In this document: positions 34,236 through 47,050 of the stretch, piece by piece | How positions within the stretch are numbered: the first letter of the stretch is position 1 | Layout: every line of letters begins with the position of its first letter | NCBI GenBank assembly: GCA_022072615.1 | Contig: JAJVHS010000051.1 | Span: 30,888 to 94,887 of the forward strand | Source: Phycisphaerales bacterium | Lineage (GTDB): Bacteria > Planctomycetota > Phycisphaerae > Phycisphaerales > UBA1924 | Reading direction: 5' to 3' | Length of the DNA stretch: 64,000 bases | Position numbers and translations under genes: made by a program | Notes under the pieces: model-generated | Told to the model about the DNA's origin: nothing | The model's input: the letters and a program-made list of their open reading frames with translations, nothing else | Databases searched by the model: none

Positions 34236-35378
34236 TTACCGGGTTCCGCCGACGGCTCGGAGCACCCCGGCGGCCGCCGAAACCCGGACCTGCTCGGACT
34301 GGTCGCTGGTCAGGTACCACTTGAGGTAGGGCAGGCTGTCGGTCTGGCCGGTGAAGCCAAAGACCGACGCCGCCTGGGCGCGGAGGACCGGGTTGGGGTC
34401 CTTCCAGTACTGCTCGGCGATGAAATTGCCCCGCTTGTTGCCGATCTGGGCGAGCGAGGACGCGATCCCCAGGCGGATCTCGGCGGGCATCGGGTTGCCG
34501 GCGTCGTCTTCCTTGGCGGAGAGGTAAATGAGCTGGTCGGAGGCTCCCCGGTCCTTGAGCGTCCCGATGACCTGGACGGCGAGGGCGGTTGCTTCAAGCT
34601 CTTCGACGCGCGAGGGATAGAGCGCGGCCCGGATGCTGTGGATCTGGCCTTCGTCGCCGAGCTTGACAAGTGCTTCGGCGAACTGAAGTTGCATCAGTCG
34701 GACATCGGCTTCGGAGGCCCGGGGCATCGGCTTCTTCGCCGCGGTCTTGATCATCGGGATGGCGGATTTGTCCCCCAGCTCGCCGAGGAGGTACGCGGCG
34801 TGCGAGCGCACCTTGGGGGAGGGATCGTCGAGGAGGAACGTGGAGAGGGGCGTCAGGTCGACCGTCTCGCCGCAGCACTGGAGGCCGAAGAGCGCGGACG
34901 ACCGGACGAAGGGCGACGAATCGGACATCAGCGGGCGAAGGGCGGGGGCCAGGCTCCGCAGCTTGGCCTTTCCAACGGAGACCGCCCCGACGGCCCGGAC
35001 CCCCAGGTTGTCATCCTTCAGCGCGGCGGCGATCAGGCTTTCGAGCCGCTGCGGAGCGAGCTGGGCCGCCTCGGCCGCGTTGGCTCGGATCGAAGGATCG
35101 CGGCTGCGGCCACCCGCCAGGAGCGTCTCGATCGCCTGCTCGCGAAGCGCCGAGCGGACGACGGCGGTGGAGAAGTCGTCGGTGTAGGCCGGCCGATCAA
35201 CCGCGGCGACGGCACGATCGGCGGGGGGTTGTTGGGCGGGAGAAGAACCCGTCGTGCTGGGCCTGGCCTTGCCGGCGTTATCGCCGCAGCCCGTCAGTAT
35301 CGTCGCGGTGAACGTTCCGCAGGCAACCAATCCGACGCACAAGCCCATCGTCCGCCGCGACATGCTCGCAAGACCCAT
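34236..35378 (-). CDS. HEAT-repeat lipoprotein
   Basis: A 380-residue exported lipoprotein. The ATG at 35378 has GGAGG six bases upstream; the signal peptide ends in the lipobox LTGC (Cys near residue 31). A low-complexity Pro/Ser/Ala linker follows, then about seven HEAT-type helical repeats, recognisable by phrases such as DPSIRANAAEAAQL, DDNLGVRAVGAVSVG, SSPFVRSSALFGLQ, PSPKVRSHAAYLLGELGDKSA and NPVLRAQAASVFGFTG. HEAT solenoids bind other proteins; no enzyme domain is present. It is 54 bases downstream of lnt, whose product lipidates such lipoproteins, and the two may be co-transcribed, but a functional link beyond that is not shown. Function unknown. Confidence 0.88.
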   Translation of the reverse strand: MGLASMSRRTMGLCVGLVACGTFTATILTGCGDNAGKARPSTTGSSPAQQPPADRAVAAVDRPAYTDDFSTAVVRSALREQAIETLLAGGRSRDPSIRANAAEAAQLAPQRLESLIAAALKDDNLGVRAVGAVSVGKAKLRSLAPALRPLMSDSSPFVRSSALFGLQCCGETVDLTPLSTFLLDDPSPKVRSHAAYLLGELGDKSAIPMIKTAAKKPMPRASEADVRLMQLQFAEALVKLGDEGQIHSIRAALYPSRVEELEATALAVQVIGTLKDRGASDQLIYLSAKEDDAGNPMPAEIRLGIASSLAQIGNKRGNFIAEQYWKDPNPVLRAQAASVFGFTGQTDSLPYLKWYLTSDQSEQVRVSAAAGVLRAVGGTR

Positions 35379-35432
35379 GCTGATCCTCCGCGGCGACCGG
35401 CCGCCTGATCCCGACTCGTCGTGTGGGGCAGT

Positions 35433-37220
35433 CTACGCCCCGGTTGTGAGTGTTGTTCGGTCCGCCGACCGGCGCGGGATGAGCGGGACCATCAACATCA
35501 CGAGCCCGGCGCCGAGCACGGCCCAGCCGGTGATCCATCCGCCCCTTGCCATCAGCGTGGCCCCGTGACCGGGGGTGACATCGGCGATCAGCACGCCGGG
35601 CTGATTCCAATCGGTGGACTGGGGACCGGCGGCGATCCTGGTGACCTTGCCCCGGGCGTCGATCGAGCAGGAGATGCCCGTATTCGCGGCTCGGATCATC
35701 GGTGTGGCGAGCTCGATGCAGCGCCAGCGGGCGATCTGGAGGTGCTGGAGCCTGCCCCCGCGCCACCACCCGAACCACCCGTCGTTGGTCATGTTGACGA
35801 GCACATCGGCCCGTCGGGTCGAACCGTCAAAGATCATGCGCCGGCACAGGTCCCACTCGGTCGCCTCGAAGCAGATCGGTGTGACCAATCGAGCCTCGCC
35901 GCCCGACGCCATGGGCACGTTGAAAACCGTCAGCGAACTGCCCGCGGACAGGTCGAGCTTCATGCCGCGAGCGGCCAGGTCCAGGAGCTGGCGCTCGAGC
36001 CAGGGCCACGCCGAGATGTAGGGCATCTCCTCGCCGAAGGGCGTGAGGCGGACCTTGTCGTACCTGGCCGGCTGCACCGCGCCGTCCCGCACGAGGAACG
36101 CGCTGTTGTACCGATGCCGGTAATCGACGCTGATCGACCCGGACGGCTTGGTTTCGAAGCGCAGGCCGTCGTAGGCGTCCTCTCCCACGAGCAGGGGGAT
36201 GCCCGTCGCGCTCTGAAGATCGACGGTGGCGCCGGCGAAACTCGCGGTCAGCAGCGGCGTGCGGTCGGCGGCGTCCTTGCTCGGGAATATCGCGATCTGC
36301 GCCCGGCGCTCGGCGGCGACGGATTCGGCATCGAGCGCCAGCCCGGGCTTCATGGTCTCCGGCCAGACGATGATGTCCGCGGGCGGCGCTGCGTCCGCCG
36401 CCTCGAGCGTCAGTGTTCTGAGGCTGTTCCACAGGTTCAACGTCGATTCGAACGTCGGCGCCTGCTTGTTGCTCTGCGGCAGGTTGGTCTGCACGACGCC
36501 GACGCGGAGCGTGGGACCGTTCGCCGTCGGCTGGGCGGCCCCAATCGCAGCAAGACCAGCCCACACGCCGAGCACGCCCGCGAGGATCGTCGCCCAGCGT
36601 GCCATCAGCCGCGGCCGATGAACTGCCGCCGCGATGCACGCACCGACGGTTGCAACCAGCAGCGTGACGCCGTACTGCCCGGTGACCGCCGCCGGGGCCG
36701 CGGCCCACGGCCAATCGACAACCGGGTGGGCGACGTTGAACCAGCCGTAGCCCTTGAAGAGCACGTCGCCGCGGAACACCTCGACCGCCGACCAGAGCAC
36801 GCCCGAGGCGAGCGGGAGCCACCAGCGCGGCACGCGGCCGGCGACTCGGGCACATAGCAGCACGAACGCGGCGCTGAACACCGCGACGTACGCCGCCAGA
36901 AGCGGGTAGCCGATGGGGCTGACATCGATGATCCACGCCTGCTGGAACAGATGGAAAGGGAGGATGCCCGCCGTCACCACCGCGAGGACTTTCCACCACC
37001 GCACGCGAGAGAGCCGGCCGCTGAAGCCCAGCCACGCCAGCGGCGCCACTGCGAAAAGCGCTGCGGGCCACAGGCCGACGGGATCAAACGCAAGGGTCAT
37101 CAGCAGCGCGTGGACGATCCCCGCGCCGAACGCGGCCCTTTTCCATGGTGCCGCGCCGACCGTTGCGGATCGGTCGCGTGTGCCCGGGGTCGAAGCTGGA
37201 GTGGGGTTCGGTGACGTCAC
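35433..37220 (-). CDS. lnt: Apolipoprotein N-acyltransferase
   Basis: A protein of about 595 residues that adds the third acyl chain to the N-terminal cysteine of lipoproteins at the inner membrane. The N-terminal half has six or so transmembrane helices (LLMTLAFDPVGLWPAALFAVAPLAWLGF and following), and the C-terminal half is a carbon-nitrogen hydrolase domain. The E-K-C triad is complete: E288 (VVWPETMKP-like), K389 (YDKVRLTPFGE) and C450 (ICFEATEWD), with the family motif NDGWFG after it. GTG at 37220 was chosen because the frame upstream of it overlaps tsaB; without a strong ribosome binding site the exact start is uncertain. The gene follows tsaB with about 55 bases and is followed by the HEAT lipoprotein gene. 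Confidence 0.92.
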   Translation of the reverse strand: MTSPNPTPASTPGTRDRSATVGAAPWKRAAFGAGIVHALLMTLAFDPVGLWPAALFAVAPLAWLGFSGRLSRVRWWKVLAVVTAGILPFHLFQQAWIIDVSPIGYPLLAAYVAVFSAAFVLLCARVAGRVPRWWLPLASGVLWSAVEVFRGDVLFKGYGWFNVAHPVVDWPWAAAPAAVTGQYGVTLLVATVGACIAAAVHRPRLMARWATILAGVLGVWAGLAAIGAAQPTANGPTLRVGVVQTNLPQSNKQAPTFESTLNLWNSLRTLTLEAADAAPPADIIVWPETMKPGLALDAESVAAERRAQIAIFPSKDAADRTPLLTASFAGATVDLQSATGIPLLVGEDAYDGLRFETKPSGSISVDYRHRYNSAFLVRDGAVQPARYDKVRLTPFGEEMPYISAWPWLERQLLDLAARGMKLDLSAGSSLTVFNVPMASGGEARLVTPICFEATEWDLCRRMIFDGSTRRADVLVNMTNDGWFGWWRGGRLQHLQIARWRCIELATPMIRAANTGISCSIDARGKVTRIAAGPQSTDWNQPGVLIADVTPGHGATLMARGGWITGWAVLGAGLVMLMVPLIPRRSADRTTLTTGA

Positions 37221-37276
37221 GAGCGGCAGGTTCAATCGTTGGCTCGGCACGCGACTGGCGCGCCGGCGGAAGGAAA

Positions 37277-38062
37277 CTACCCGGGCGGCTCGCCCAGCGC
37301 CTTGCGAGCCTGCACCTCGTCCCACTTGCGCACGGCTTCGGGCGGTCGTGGGTAGAGCGGGACCGCCGCCAGGGGGTCGGTCGCCCCAAACCATGCCGAG
37401 GCGGCGGCGCACGCGACCGCATCAAAGACCGGCACAATGACACGCCAGCCGCCGCTGCGAGCCGCCTCGCGCACCGAATCCGGCAGGAAGCGGTCCGCTA
37501 TGAGCACCCGGCAGGAACAGCCGCCAAGGTCGGCGGCGGAGATCAGTCGCGGCTGGCCCGCGGGCGTGCCGTGCTCGTCAAACTCGGCGGCCCACGCGGT
37601 CTGATCCTTCGAGGCGATCGCCACCAGGAAGGGTTCGTGAACGGCTCGGGGTGTGCGCCCAAGGCCGACCGCGGCGGCGGCCGCGGACGTTGCCGACGGA
37701 ACAAGCACCAGGTCGATCCCGACCACGTCCGCGATCGTCTTGGCCGCGGTCACCGCCATGCGCACCGCCGTGAACCCGCCCGGCCCGGAGGACACCGCGA
37801 TCCGGTTCAGGCCGGCGGGCGTGAGGCCCGCGGCTCGGACGGCCCGGTGGATGGCGGGCACCAGGTCGTCATCGTGCGGCCTAGACGGATCGATTTCCTC
37901 GACCGCGAGCACGCGCGACGGGGCGGTTGCGATCGCCGGCGTCGCGTGCGTTCCGGGCCGCGCCATCTCCACCACGGCGACCCCCGGGCGCACCGGCACC
38001 GATAACTCCCACGCGGAGGGGTTCGAGGTCTCGATCGCGAGCACAATCGCCGGGCCGGGCAT
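37277..38062 (-). CDS. tsaB: TsaB, tRNA threonylcarbamoyladenosine biosynthesis protein
   Basis: A 261-residue ASKHA-fold protein that assists TsaD and TsaE in making t6A at position 37 of tRNAs that read ANN codons. The start at 38062 gives the family opening IVLAIETSNPSA; the SSGPGGFTAVRMAVTAAKTIAD block (family form GPGSFTGLRIG) is at about 95-115. The variant GGFTAVR departs from the usual GSFTGVR but keeps the loop. Between residues 20 and 60 there is a slightly expanded surface, and the C-terminal 60 residues carry the variable lid. Its start is 49 bases from a divergent GH3-family gene, so a short bidirectional promoter is needed. lnt lies downstream with a 56-base gap. The family assignment is good. 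Confidence 0.87.
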   Translation of the reverse strand: MPGPAIVLAIETSNPSAWELSVPVRPGVAVVEMARPGTHATPAIATAPSRVLAVEEIDPSRPHDDDLVPAIHRAVRAAGLTPAGLNRIAVSSGPGGFTAVRMAVTAAKTIADVVGIDLVLVPSATSAAAAAVGLGRTPRAVHEPFLVAIASKDQTAWAAEFDEHGTPAGQPRLISAADLGGCSCRVLIADRFLPDSVREAARSGGWRVIVPVFDAVACAAASAWFGATDPLAAVPLYPRPPEAVRKWDEVQARKALGEPPG

Positions 38063-38111
38063 TCCAGACAGTAGATGCCCGGTCGGGAGCGGCGACCAAC
38101 AATCCACGGTC

Positions 38112-39815
38112 ATGCCCGCACCCATCGATCTTCCCGGTTCGAACTCCCGCTGGACGTCGCTGGTCGGCACGGGCCTTCGCGCGTACCTGTCCCGCCGCAT
38201 CCGCCTGCTGAACGACGCGGGGTATTGGCAGCGCCATGCCGGGCGGATCCAGCGCCGCCAGCTCCGGTCGCTCCTGCGCACCGCCGCCGAGACGGAGATC
38301 GGCACCAAGAAGCAGTTCGCCGCGATCGCGCGCCGCGGCGACGCCGACATCGTCGCCGCCTACCGCGACCAGGTCCCGATCGCCGACTGGTACGCCTACC
38401 GGTCCGAGATCGCTCGGATGCGCGAGCACGGCGAGACCGACGTGCTGTGGCCGGGCCTGGTCCGCGATTTCGCCCAGACCAGCGGCACTACCGCCGGCGA
38501 CAAGTACATCCCCGTCTCCAGGGAGATGCTGCGATCGAACTTCCGGGCATCCCTGGACATCTTCGCCAACCTCGCGCGGTTCGGCGTGCCCCTCAACTGG
38601 GCCACGGCCGGCAAGATCCTCTTCCTGGGGGGCTCAACCAACCTTGAACAGAACGAGCACGGGGTGCGCACCGGCGATCTCTCGGGGATCGTCACGCCGC
38701 TGATCCGCTGGCCGCTGAGCGAGGTGTACCTCCCCGGCGCCAGGATCGCGCTGATGAGCCACTGGCCGAGCAAGATCGAGGCGATGGCCCGGCGGTGCCT
38801 CAACGAGGACGTGCGCGTGATCAGCGGCATGTGCTCGTGGGGCCTGGTGCTGATGGAACGCGTCATGCAGATGGCCCGGGACGACGGCCGGCGCGTGCAG
38901 ACGATCCGCGACGTGTGGTCCAACTTCTCGGTGTTCATCCACGGCGGCGTGAAGTACGCGCCCTTCGACCCGCGGGTGCGAGCGATCTTCAGCGGGCGCA
39001 CCGACGGGCCGGACTTGCCGGCTCGGCTGGAGCTGTACCCCGCGTCCGAAGGCTTCGTGGCGATCCAGGATGAGAAGGGATCGCCGTCGCTGCGGCTCAA
39101 CACCGACATCGGCCTGTTCCACGAGTTCGTGCCGCTCGAAGAGGTCGACCGCCCCGATGCCCGGGCGTTCACGTGCGACACCGTCGAGAAGGGCCAGAAG
39201 TACGTGGTCGTGCTCTCGACGTGCGCGGGGCTGTGGCGGTACGTCCTGGGCGACGTGGTCGAATTCGACGCGGTGCCCGGGCGGATGGATGGTTCCGGCG
39301 AGGGCGTCGGCGGCGACGGCCCGCCGCGGCTGCGGATCGTGGGGCGGCACCGGCACTTCATCAACGCCTTCGGCGAGAACCTGATCGTCGAGCATATCGA
39401 GAACGCGGTCGCCAAGGCCGCGATGGCCGCCTCGCTGGTGGTGGGGGAGTTCACGGCGGCGCCGGTGTACCCGACCGGGGGCAGCCGGGCCGGGCTCGAG
39501 CTCGCGGTCGAGATCGAGGGCAAGCCCGGCGACGCGCCCGGTGCCGATGCTCCCGCGGCGATCACCGCGTTCCGCGAGGCGTTCGACGCGGCGCTCAAGG
39601 AACAGAACGTCGATTACACCACCAAGCGCACCGGCGACCTGGGCATGACCGCGCCGACCATCACGGTGCTCCCCTCGGGCTCGTTCCACAAATGGATGCA
39701 GTCCAAGGGTAAGCTCGGCGGCCAGCACAAGTGCCCGCGATGCAAGAACGATCGCGAGATCATTGAGCAGGTGACGGGGCTTGCCAGGCACGAGACGGCC
39801 CCTCCTCGCCGTTAG
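38112..39815 (+). CDS. GH3 family (auxin-responsive-like acyl-amido synthetase) protein
   Basis: A 567-residue protein of the bacterial/plant GH3 superfamily, adenylate-forming enzymes related to acyl-CoA ligases that in plants conjugate hormones to amino acids. The nucleotide-binding motif is AQTSGTTAGDKYIPVS near residues 118-133; later elements include ELYPASEGF (about 300), DIGLFHEFVPLEE and CAGLWRYVLGDVVEF, which match the family order. The end carries HKCPRCKNDREI, a small two-Cys motif possibly binding a metal, that I do not recall as general in the family. ATG at 38112 is used; the frame extends upstream but into divergent tsaB. It is followed by a lipoprotein gene 65 bases downstream on the same strand. 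Bacterial GH3 substrates are unknown. Confidence 0.88.
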   Translation: MPAPIDLPGSNSRWTSLVGTGLRAYLSRRIRLLNDAGYWQRHAGRIQRRQLRSLLRTAAETEIGTKKQFAAIARRGDADIVAAYRDQVPIADWYAYRSEIARMREHGETDVLWPGLVRDFAQTSGTTAGDKYIPVSREMLRSNFRASLDIFANLARFGVPLNWATAGKILFLGGSTNLEQNEHGVRTGDLSGIVTPLIRWPLSEVYLPGARIALMSHWPSKIEAMARRCLNEDVRVISGMCSWGLVLMERVMQMARDDGRRVQTIRDVWSNFSVFIHGGVKYAPFDPRVRAIFSGRTDGPDLPARLELYPASEGFVAIQDEKGSPSLRLNTDIGLFHEFVPLEEVDRPDARAFTCDTVEKGQKYVVVLSTCAGLWRYVLGDVVEFDAVPGRMDGSGEGVGGDGPPRLRIVGRHRHFINAFGENLIVEHIENAVAKAAMAASLVVGEFTAAPVYPTGGSRAGLELAVEIEGKPGDAPGADAPAAITAFREAFDAALKEQNVDYTTKRTGDLGMTAPTITVLPSGSFHKWMQSKGKLGGQHKCPRCKNDREIIEQVTGLARHETAPPRR

Positions 39816-39880
39816 TGCGGCCAGCGTCGGGAGCGACAACGATTTCGAAACCTGCGGCGGCCAAAGCGGTACCAGCAGAC

Positions 39881-40471
39881 ATGACCCCACGCGGCTGTCG
39901 GACCACCCTCGGAATCCTGTGCTCGGCGATCCTCGCGCTCGCTCCGTCCGGCTGCGCCCCGCAGGACCCGGCCGTCCAGCTTGATGCCTACGCCCAGGCG
40001 GCCGCGACCAGCCGCGTCAACGCCGCCTCCGGGCTGATCGCCGCGTTCAAGGCCGACCAGATCACGGTCGACGACGCCCTCACGCACGCGTTCAACAAGC
40101 TCGACAAGGGCGAGGACGCGACGGCGTACGCGGGCGCGGTGCTCGACATGATCCAGGCCGTCGAGGGCCAGCTCTCCCAAGGCGGCGAATTCGAGATCTT
40201 CTGGACACGCGTCGGACGGCTCGCCGCCAAGGCCGCGGAGGTCGCCTTCGAGAAGAAGCGCTACGAGGAAGCCGCGACGCTCATGCTCGCGGGCGGCCGG
40301 CGGTGGCAGAACGAGAGCTACTGGATCCGCTACCCGAGCCACGATGCGCTGGTGGCGTACGTGCTCACGGTCAACGGCAGGAAAGGCGAAGCGTTGCAGC
40401 GCCTCGCGTCGCGGAGCGAGCTCCTCGGCCCCGCCGAAGAGGCGTACGAGCAGATCAAGGCCGCGAGATGA
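39881..40471 (+). CDS. Lipoprotein of unknown function
   Basis: A 196-residue exported lipoprotein. The signal peptide ends in the lipobox PSGC (Cys near 25). The mature part is helical and rich in Ala, Lys and Glu with tetratricopeptide-like spacing (AYAQAAATSRVNAASGLIAAFK, FEKKRYEEAATLMLAGGRRW), so a small TPR-like fold is possible. There are no transmembrane segments. It follows the GH3-family gene with a 65-base gap on the same strand and ends 27 bases from the convergent uvrA. No family or function could be named. ATG at 39881 is preferred because it places the hydrophobic signal sequence at the very start. Confidence 0.8.
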   Translation: MTPRGCRTTLGILCSAILALAPSGCAPQDPAVQLDAYAQAAATSRVNAASGLIAAFKADQITVDDALTHAFNKLDKGEDATAYAGAVLDMIQAVEGQLSQGGEFEIFWTRVGRLAAKAAEVAFEKKRYEEAATLMLAGGRRWQNESYWIRYPSHDALVAYVLTVNGRKGEALQRLASRSELLGPAEEAYEQIKAAR

Positions 40472-40498
40472 TTGACATGCTCGATGCCTCGGCGCCTT

Positions 40499-43741
<3,243 letters not shown>

Positions 43742-43924
43742 GGCAAGGTCCTCGTTAAAAACCCATGATCACCGAACGAGACCCGATCCTAGGGTGGCAC
43801 GCGGGCGTTGTGCCGCGGCCCGGCCGCCGATGCGCGCGCTCTGGGACGTTCGCAACAGGTGCCCGGCGTCCGCTGCGGGGCGGTTGTGCTACCTCGCGGG
43901 CGGGGTGTCAGGTATTCTTTCCTC

Positions 43925-44518
43925 ATGGCGACCGATACCACGCCCGGCTGTCCGGAGGTTGATGAGCGGCCCGCTCGCGAGCGGTTCCCGCGCCTGGCCC
44001 CGATCATCGACTACCTCGACACGCTCTCGGGCCGCGCGGATCTGTCGGTGCTCCAGCGGCTGCTGAGCCAGACGGAGATCGGCCGCCAGGACGTCAACGC
44101 CTGCTGCGTGTTCGGTACCCGGGGCTACAAGCGCAACACGGTGAGCAAGACCCAGTGGTACGAGCTTGTGGCGCTGTGCTGGCGATCGGGCGACTTCACG
44201 CCCATCCACGACCACCATGGGTCGAGCTGCGCGTTCAAGGTGCTCGAGGGCACGGGGACGGAGATCCGCTTCGTGCGCACGCCGTCGGGGCTGATCTGCC
44301 CGGTGCAGACCAATCCCATGGCGCCGGGGTACGTGTGCGCAGCCGAGGACGAGGACATCCACCAGGTGGCGAACATGCAGCCGCCGGGGACGGACCTGAT
44401 CACGCTCCACATCTACTCGCCGCCGATCAAGAACATGACGACGTACGAGTTTGCGACGCGGATCAGCCCGGACGCGGCCGACGCGTACGCGCAGCCGGTC
44501 GGCGTGGGAAGGCTGTAA
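43925..44518 (+). CDS. Cysteine dioxygenase, type I
   Basis: A 197-residue cupin enzyme that oxidises L-cysteine to cysteine sulfinate with O2. The iron ligands are H95 and H97 in PIHDHHGSSC and H146 in EDIHQVANM. C102 in GSSCAFKVLEG and Y164 in LHIYSPP align with the Cys-Tyr pair that forms the thioether cofactor in mammalian enzymes; many bacterial cysteine dioxygenases have Gly at the Cys position, so retention here is notable. The ATG at 43925 was chosen since the protein begins shortly before the cupin and the upstream extension is Arg-rich and not conserved-looking. It diverges from uvrA across about 180 bases. The following gene is convergent, 94 bases away. The substrate could be another small thiol, but the arginine/tyrosine context supports cysteine. 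Confidence 0.9.
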   Translation: MATDTTPGCPEVDERPARERFPRLAPIIDYLDTLSGRADLSVLQRLLSQTEIGRQDVNACCVFGTRGYKRNTVSKTQWYELVALCWRSGDFTPIHDHHGSSCAFKVLEGTGTEIRFVRTPSGLICPVQTNPMAPGYVCAAEDEDIHQVANMQPPGTDLITLHIYSPPIKNMTTYEFATRISPDAADAYAQPVGVGRL

Positions 44519-44612
44519 GAGACGCCGCCACCTTTGGCGGGTTCAGTTCACGACGCAATCAGTTTCCAGCGCCCTCCGTTCCCGCGAGAGGCACCTCGCA
44601 CACGAGGTCGCT

Positions 44613-45071
44613 CTATCGCGCGATCAGCGGGAACACCGTTCCGCACTCGGAGCACGCCAGCGGGCCTACGGATGGCCCGTTCGGCGGGATGAATACCGCC
44701 GGCGTGTTCGTCAGGTCATACTTGCAGTGCTGGCACAAGTCGCGCTTCCGGTAGTACCACGTGATCCGACCGGAAAAGAGCATCAGAGCGCCGATGCTTG
44801 CGAACGCGGCCAGGTACCAGAACCCAACCAGCAGTAACGCCGCGACACCCAAGGTGAGGGTCATGATGACGAGGTAAGTCAGCCCCTTCGCGTCGGTCAT
44901 CGTGGCCTTGAGTCGATGCGAAGCGAAGTTGAGCGCCCGACACTCGGTCACCACGGCGTTTTTCCGCTTGCGCGTCTCCGAGACCAGGAACGCCGCCTGG
45001 TCGGCCGTCAGAAGCGTGCCGGATCTGATCGCCGCGGCGAGCTCTTCAAATGGCTGGGGAAGCGGCCTCAA
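44613..45071 (-). CDS. Two-helix membrane protein with C-terminal zinc ribbon
   Basis: A 152-residue protein. The first 65 residues are soluble and charged ([20 protein letters not shown]); two transmembrane helices lie at about 65-100 ([21 protein letters not shown] and following); the C-terminal part has [12 protein letters not shown] and [11 protein letters not shown], a two-pair cysteine zinc-ribbon of a kind repeatedly seen in planctomycete membrane proteins. The frame opens with TTG at 45071, and ribosome binding is unclear; an ATG further in (before TDAKGLTY) would leave the core intact. The function is not known. It is convergent with cysteine dioxygenase and diverges from the atpA gene across 250 bases. 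Confidence 0.75.
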   Translation of the reverse strand: MRPLPQPFEELAAAIRSGTLLTADQAAFLVSETRKRKNAVVTECRALNFASHRLKATMTDAKGLTYLVIMTLTLGVAALLLVGFWYLAAFASIGALMLFSGRITWYYRKRDLCQHCKYDLTNTPAVFIPPNGPSVGPLACSECGTVFPLIAR

Positions 45072-45322
45072 TCGCGTGGGACTCCCGGCGGGCGGTGCCG
45101 ATTGTTTCGTTCAGAACCGGTCCATTGCCAGGGACGCTCGTCTCCCGTCCATCCAAGACATCCCCCGTCCACCGGTCTATCCTTGCTCCCCCTGCGGGTG
45201 GCAGGGAACGGGCCTGCGGTCCCGACCGAGCCCCTTACGGGCCGGCGGACGCCGGCACACCGTCTTCCACCCACGCGGGGCCCGGTCCACTCGCCTCGAG
45301 CAACGAGCCTTGGGAGCCTTCC

Positions 45323-46888
<1,566 letters not shown>

Positions 46889-46923
46889 GCCGGCCGCTTC
46901 CCCCGACTGAGCCGTGAATCCCC

Positions 46924-46957
46924 GGACGGGCCCGCAGAGGGCCCGTCTGTCGTTTTT
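46924..46957 (+). terminator. Rho-independent terminator after atpA
   Basis: A nine-base-pair GC stem (gacgggccc / gggcccgtc, five-base loop gcaga) followed within six bases by TTTTT. It begins about 35 bases after the atpA stop, so the alpha subunit message is monocistronic on its 3' side. Confidence 0.88.
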
Positions 46958-47050
46958 GCACGTATTCGCAGATTTCACATGTGAGAGTCCTTAAATAGGA
47001 TATGATTATCTGTAATCCCTCGCCGGGGTCTTCCTCGAAGGAAATTGTCC

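Noticed and set aside
46970..47010. Promoter with TATGAT before array gene 1
   Set aside because: The AT-rich patch and TATGAT are visible, but the only TTCACA-like -35 is 21 bases away, too far for a confident call.
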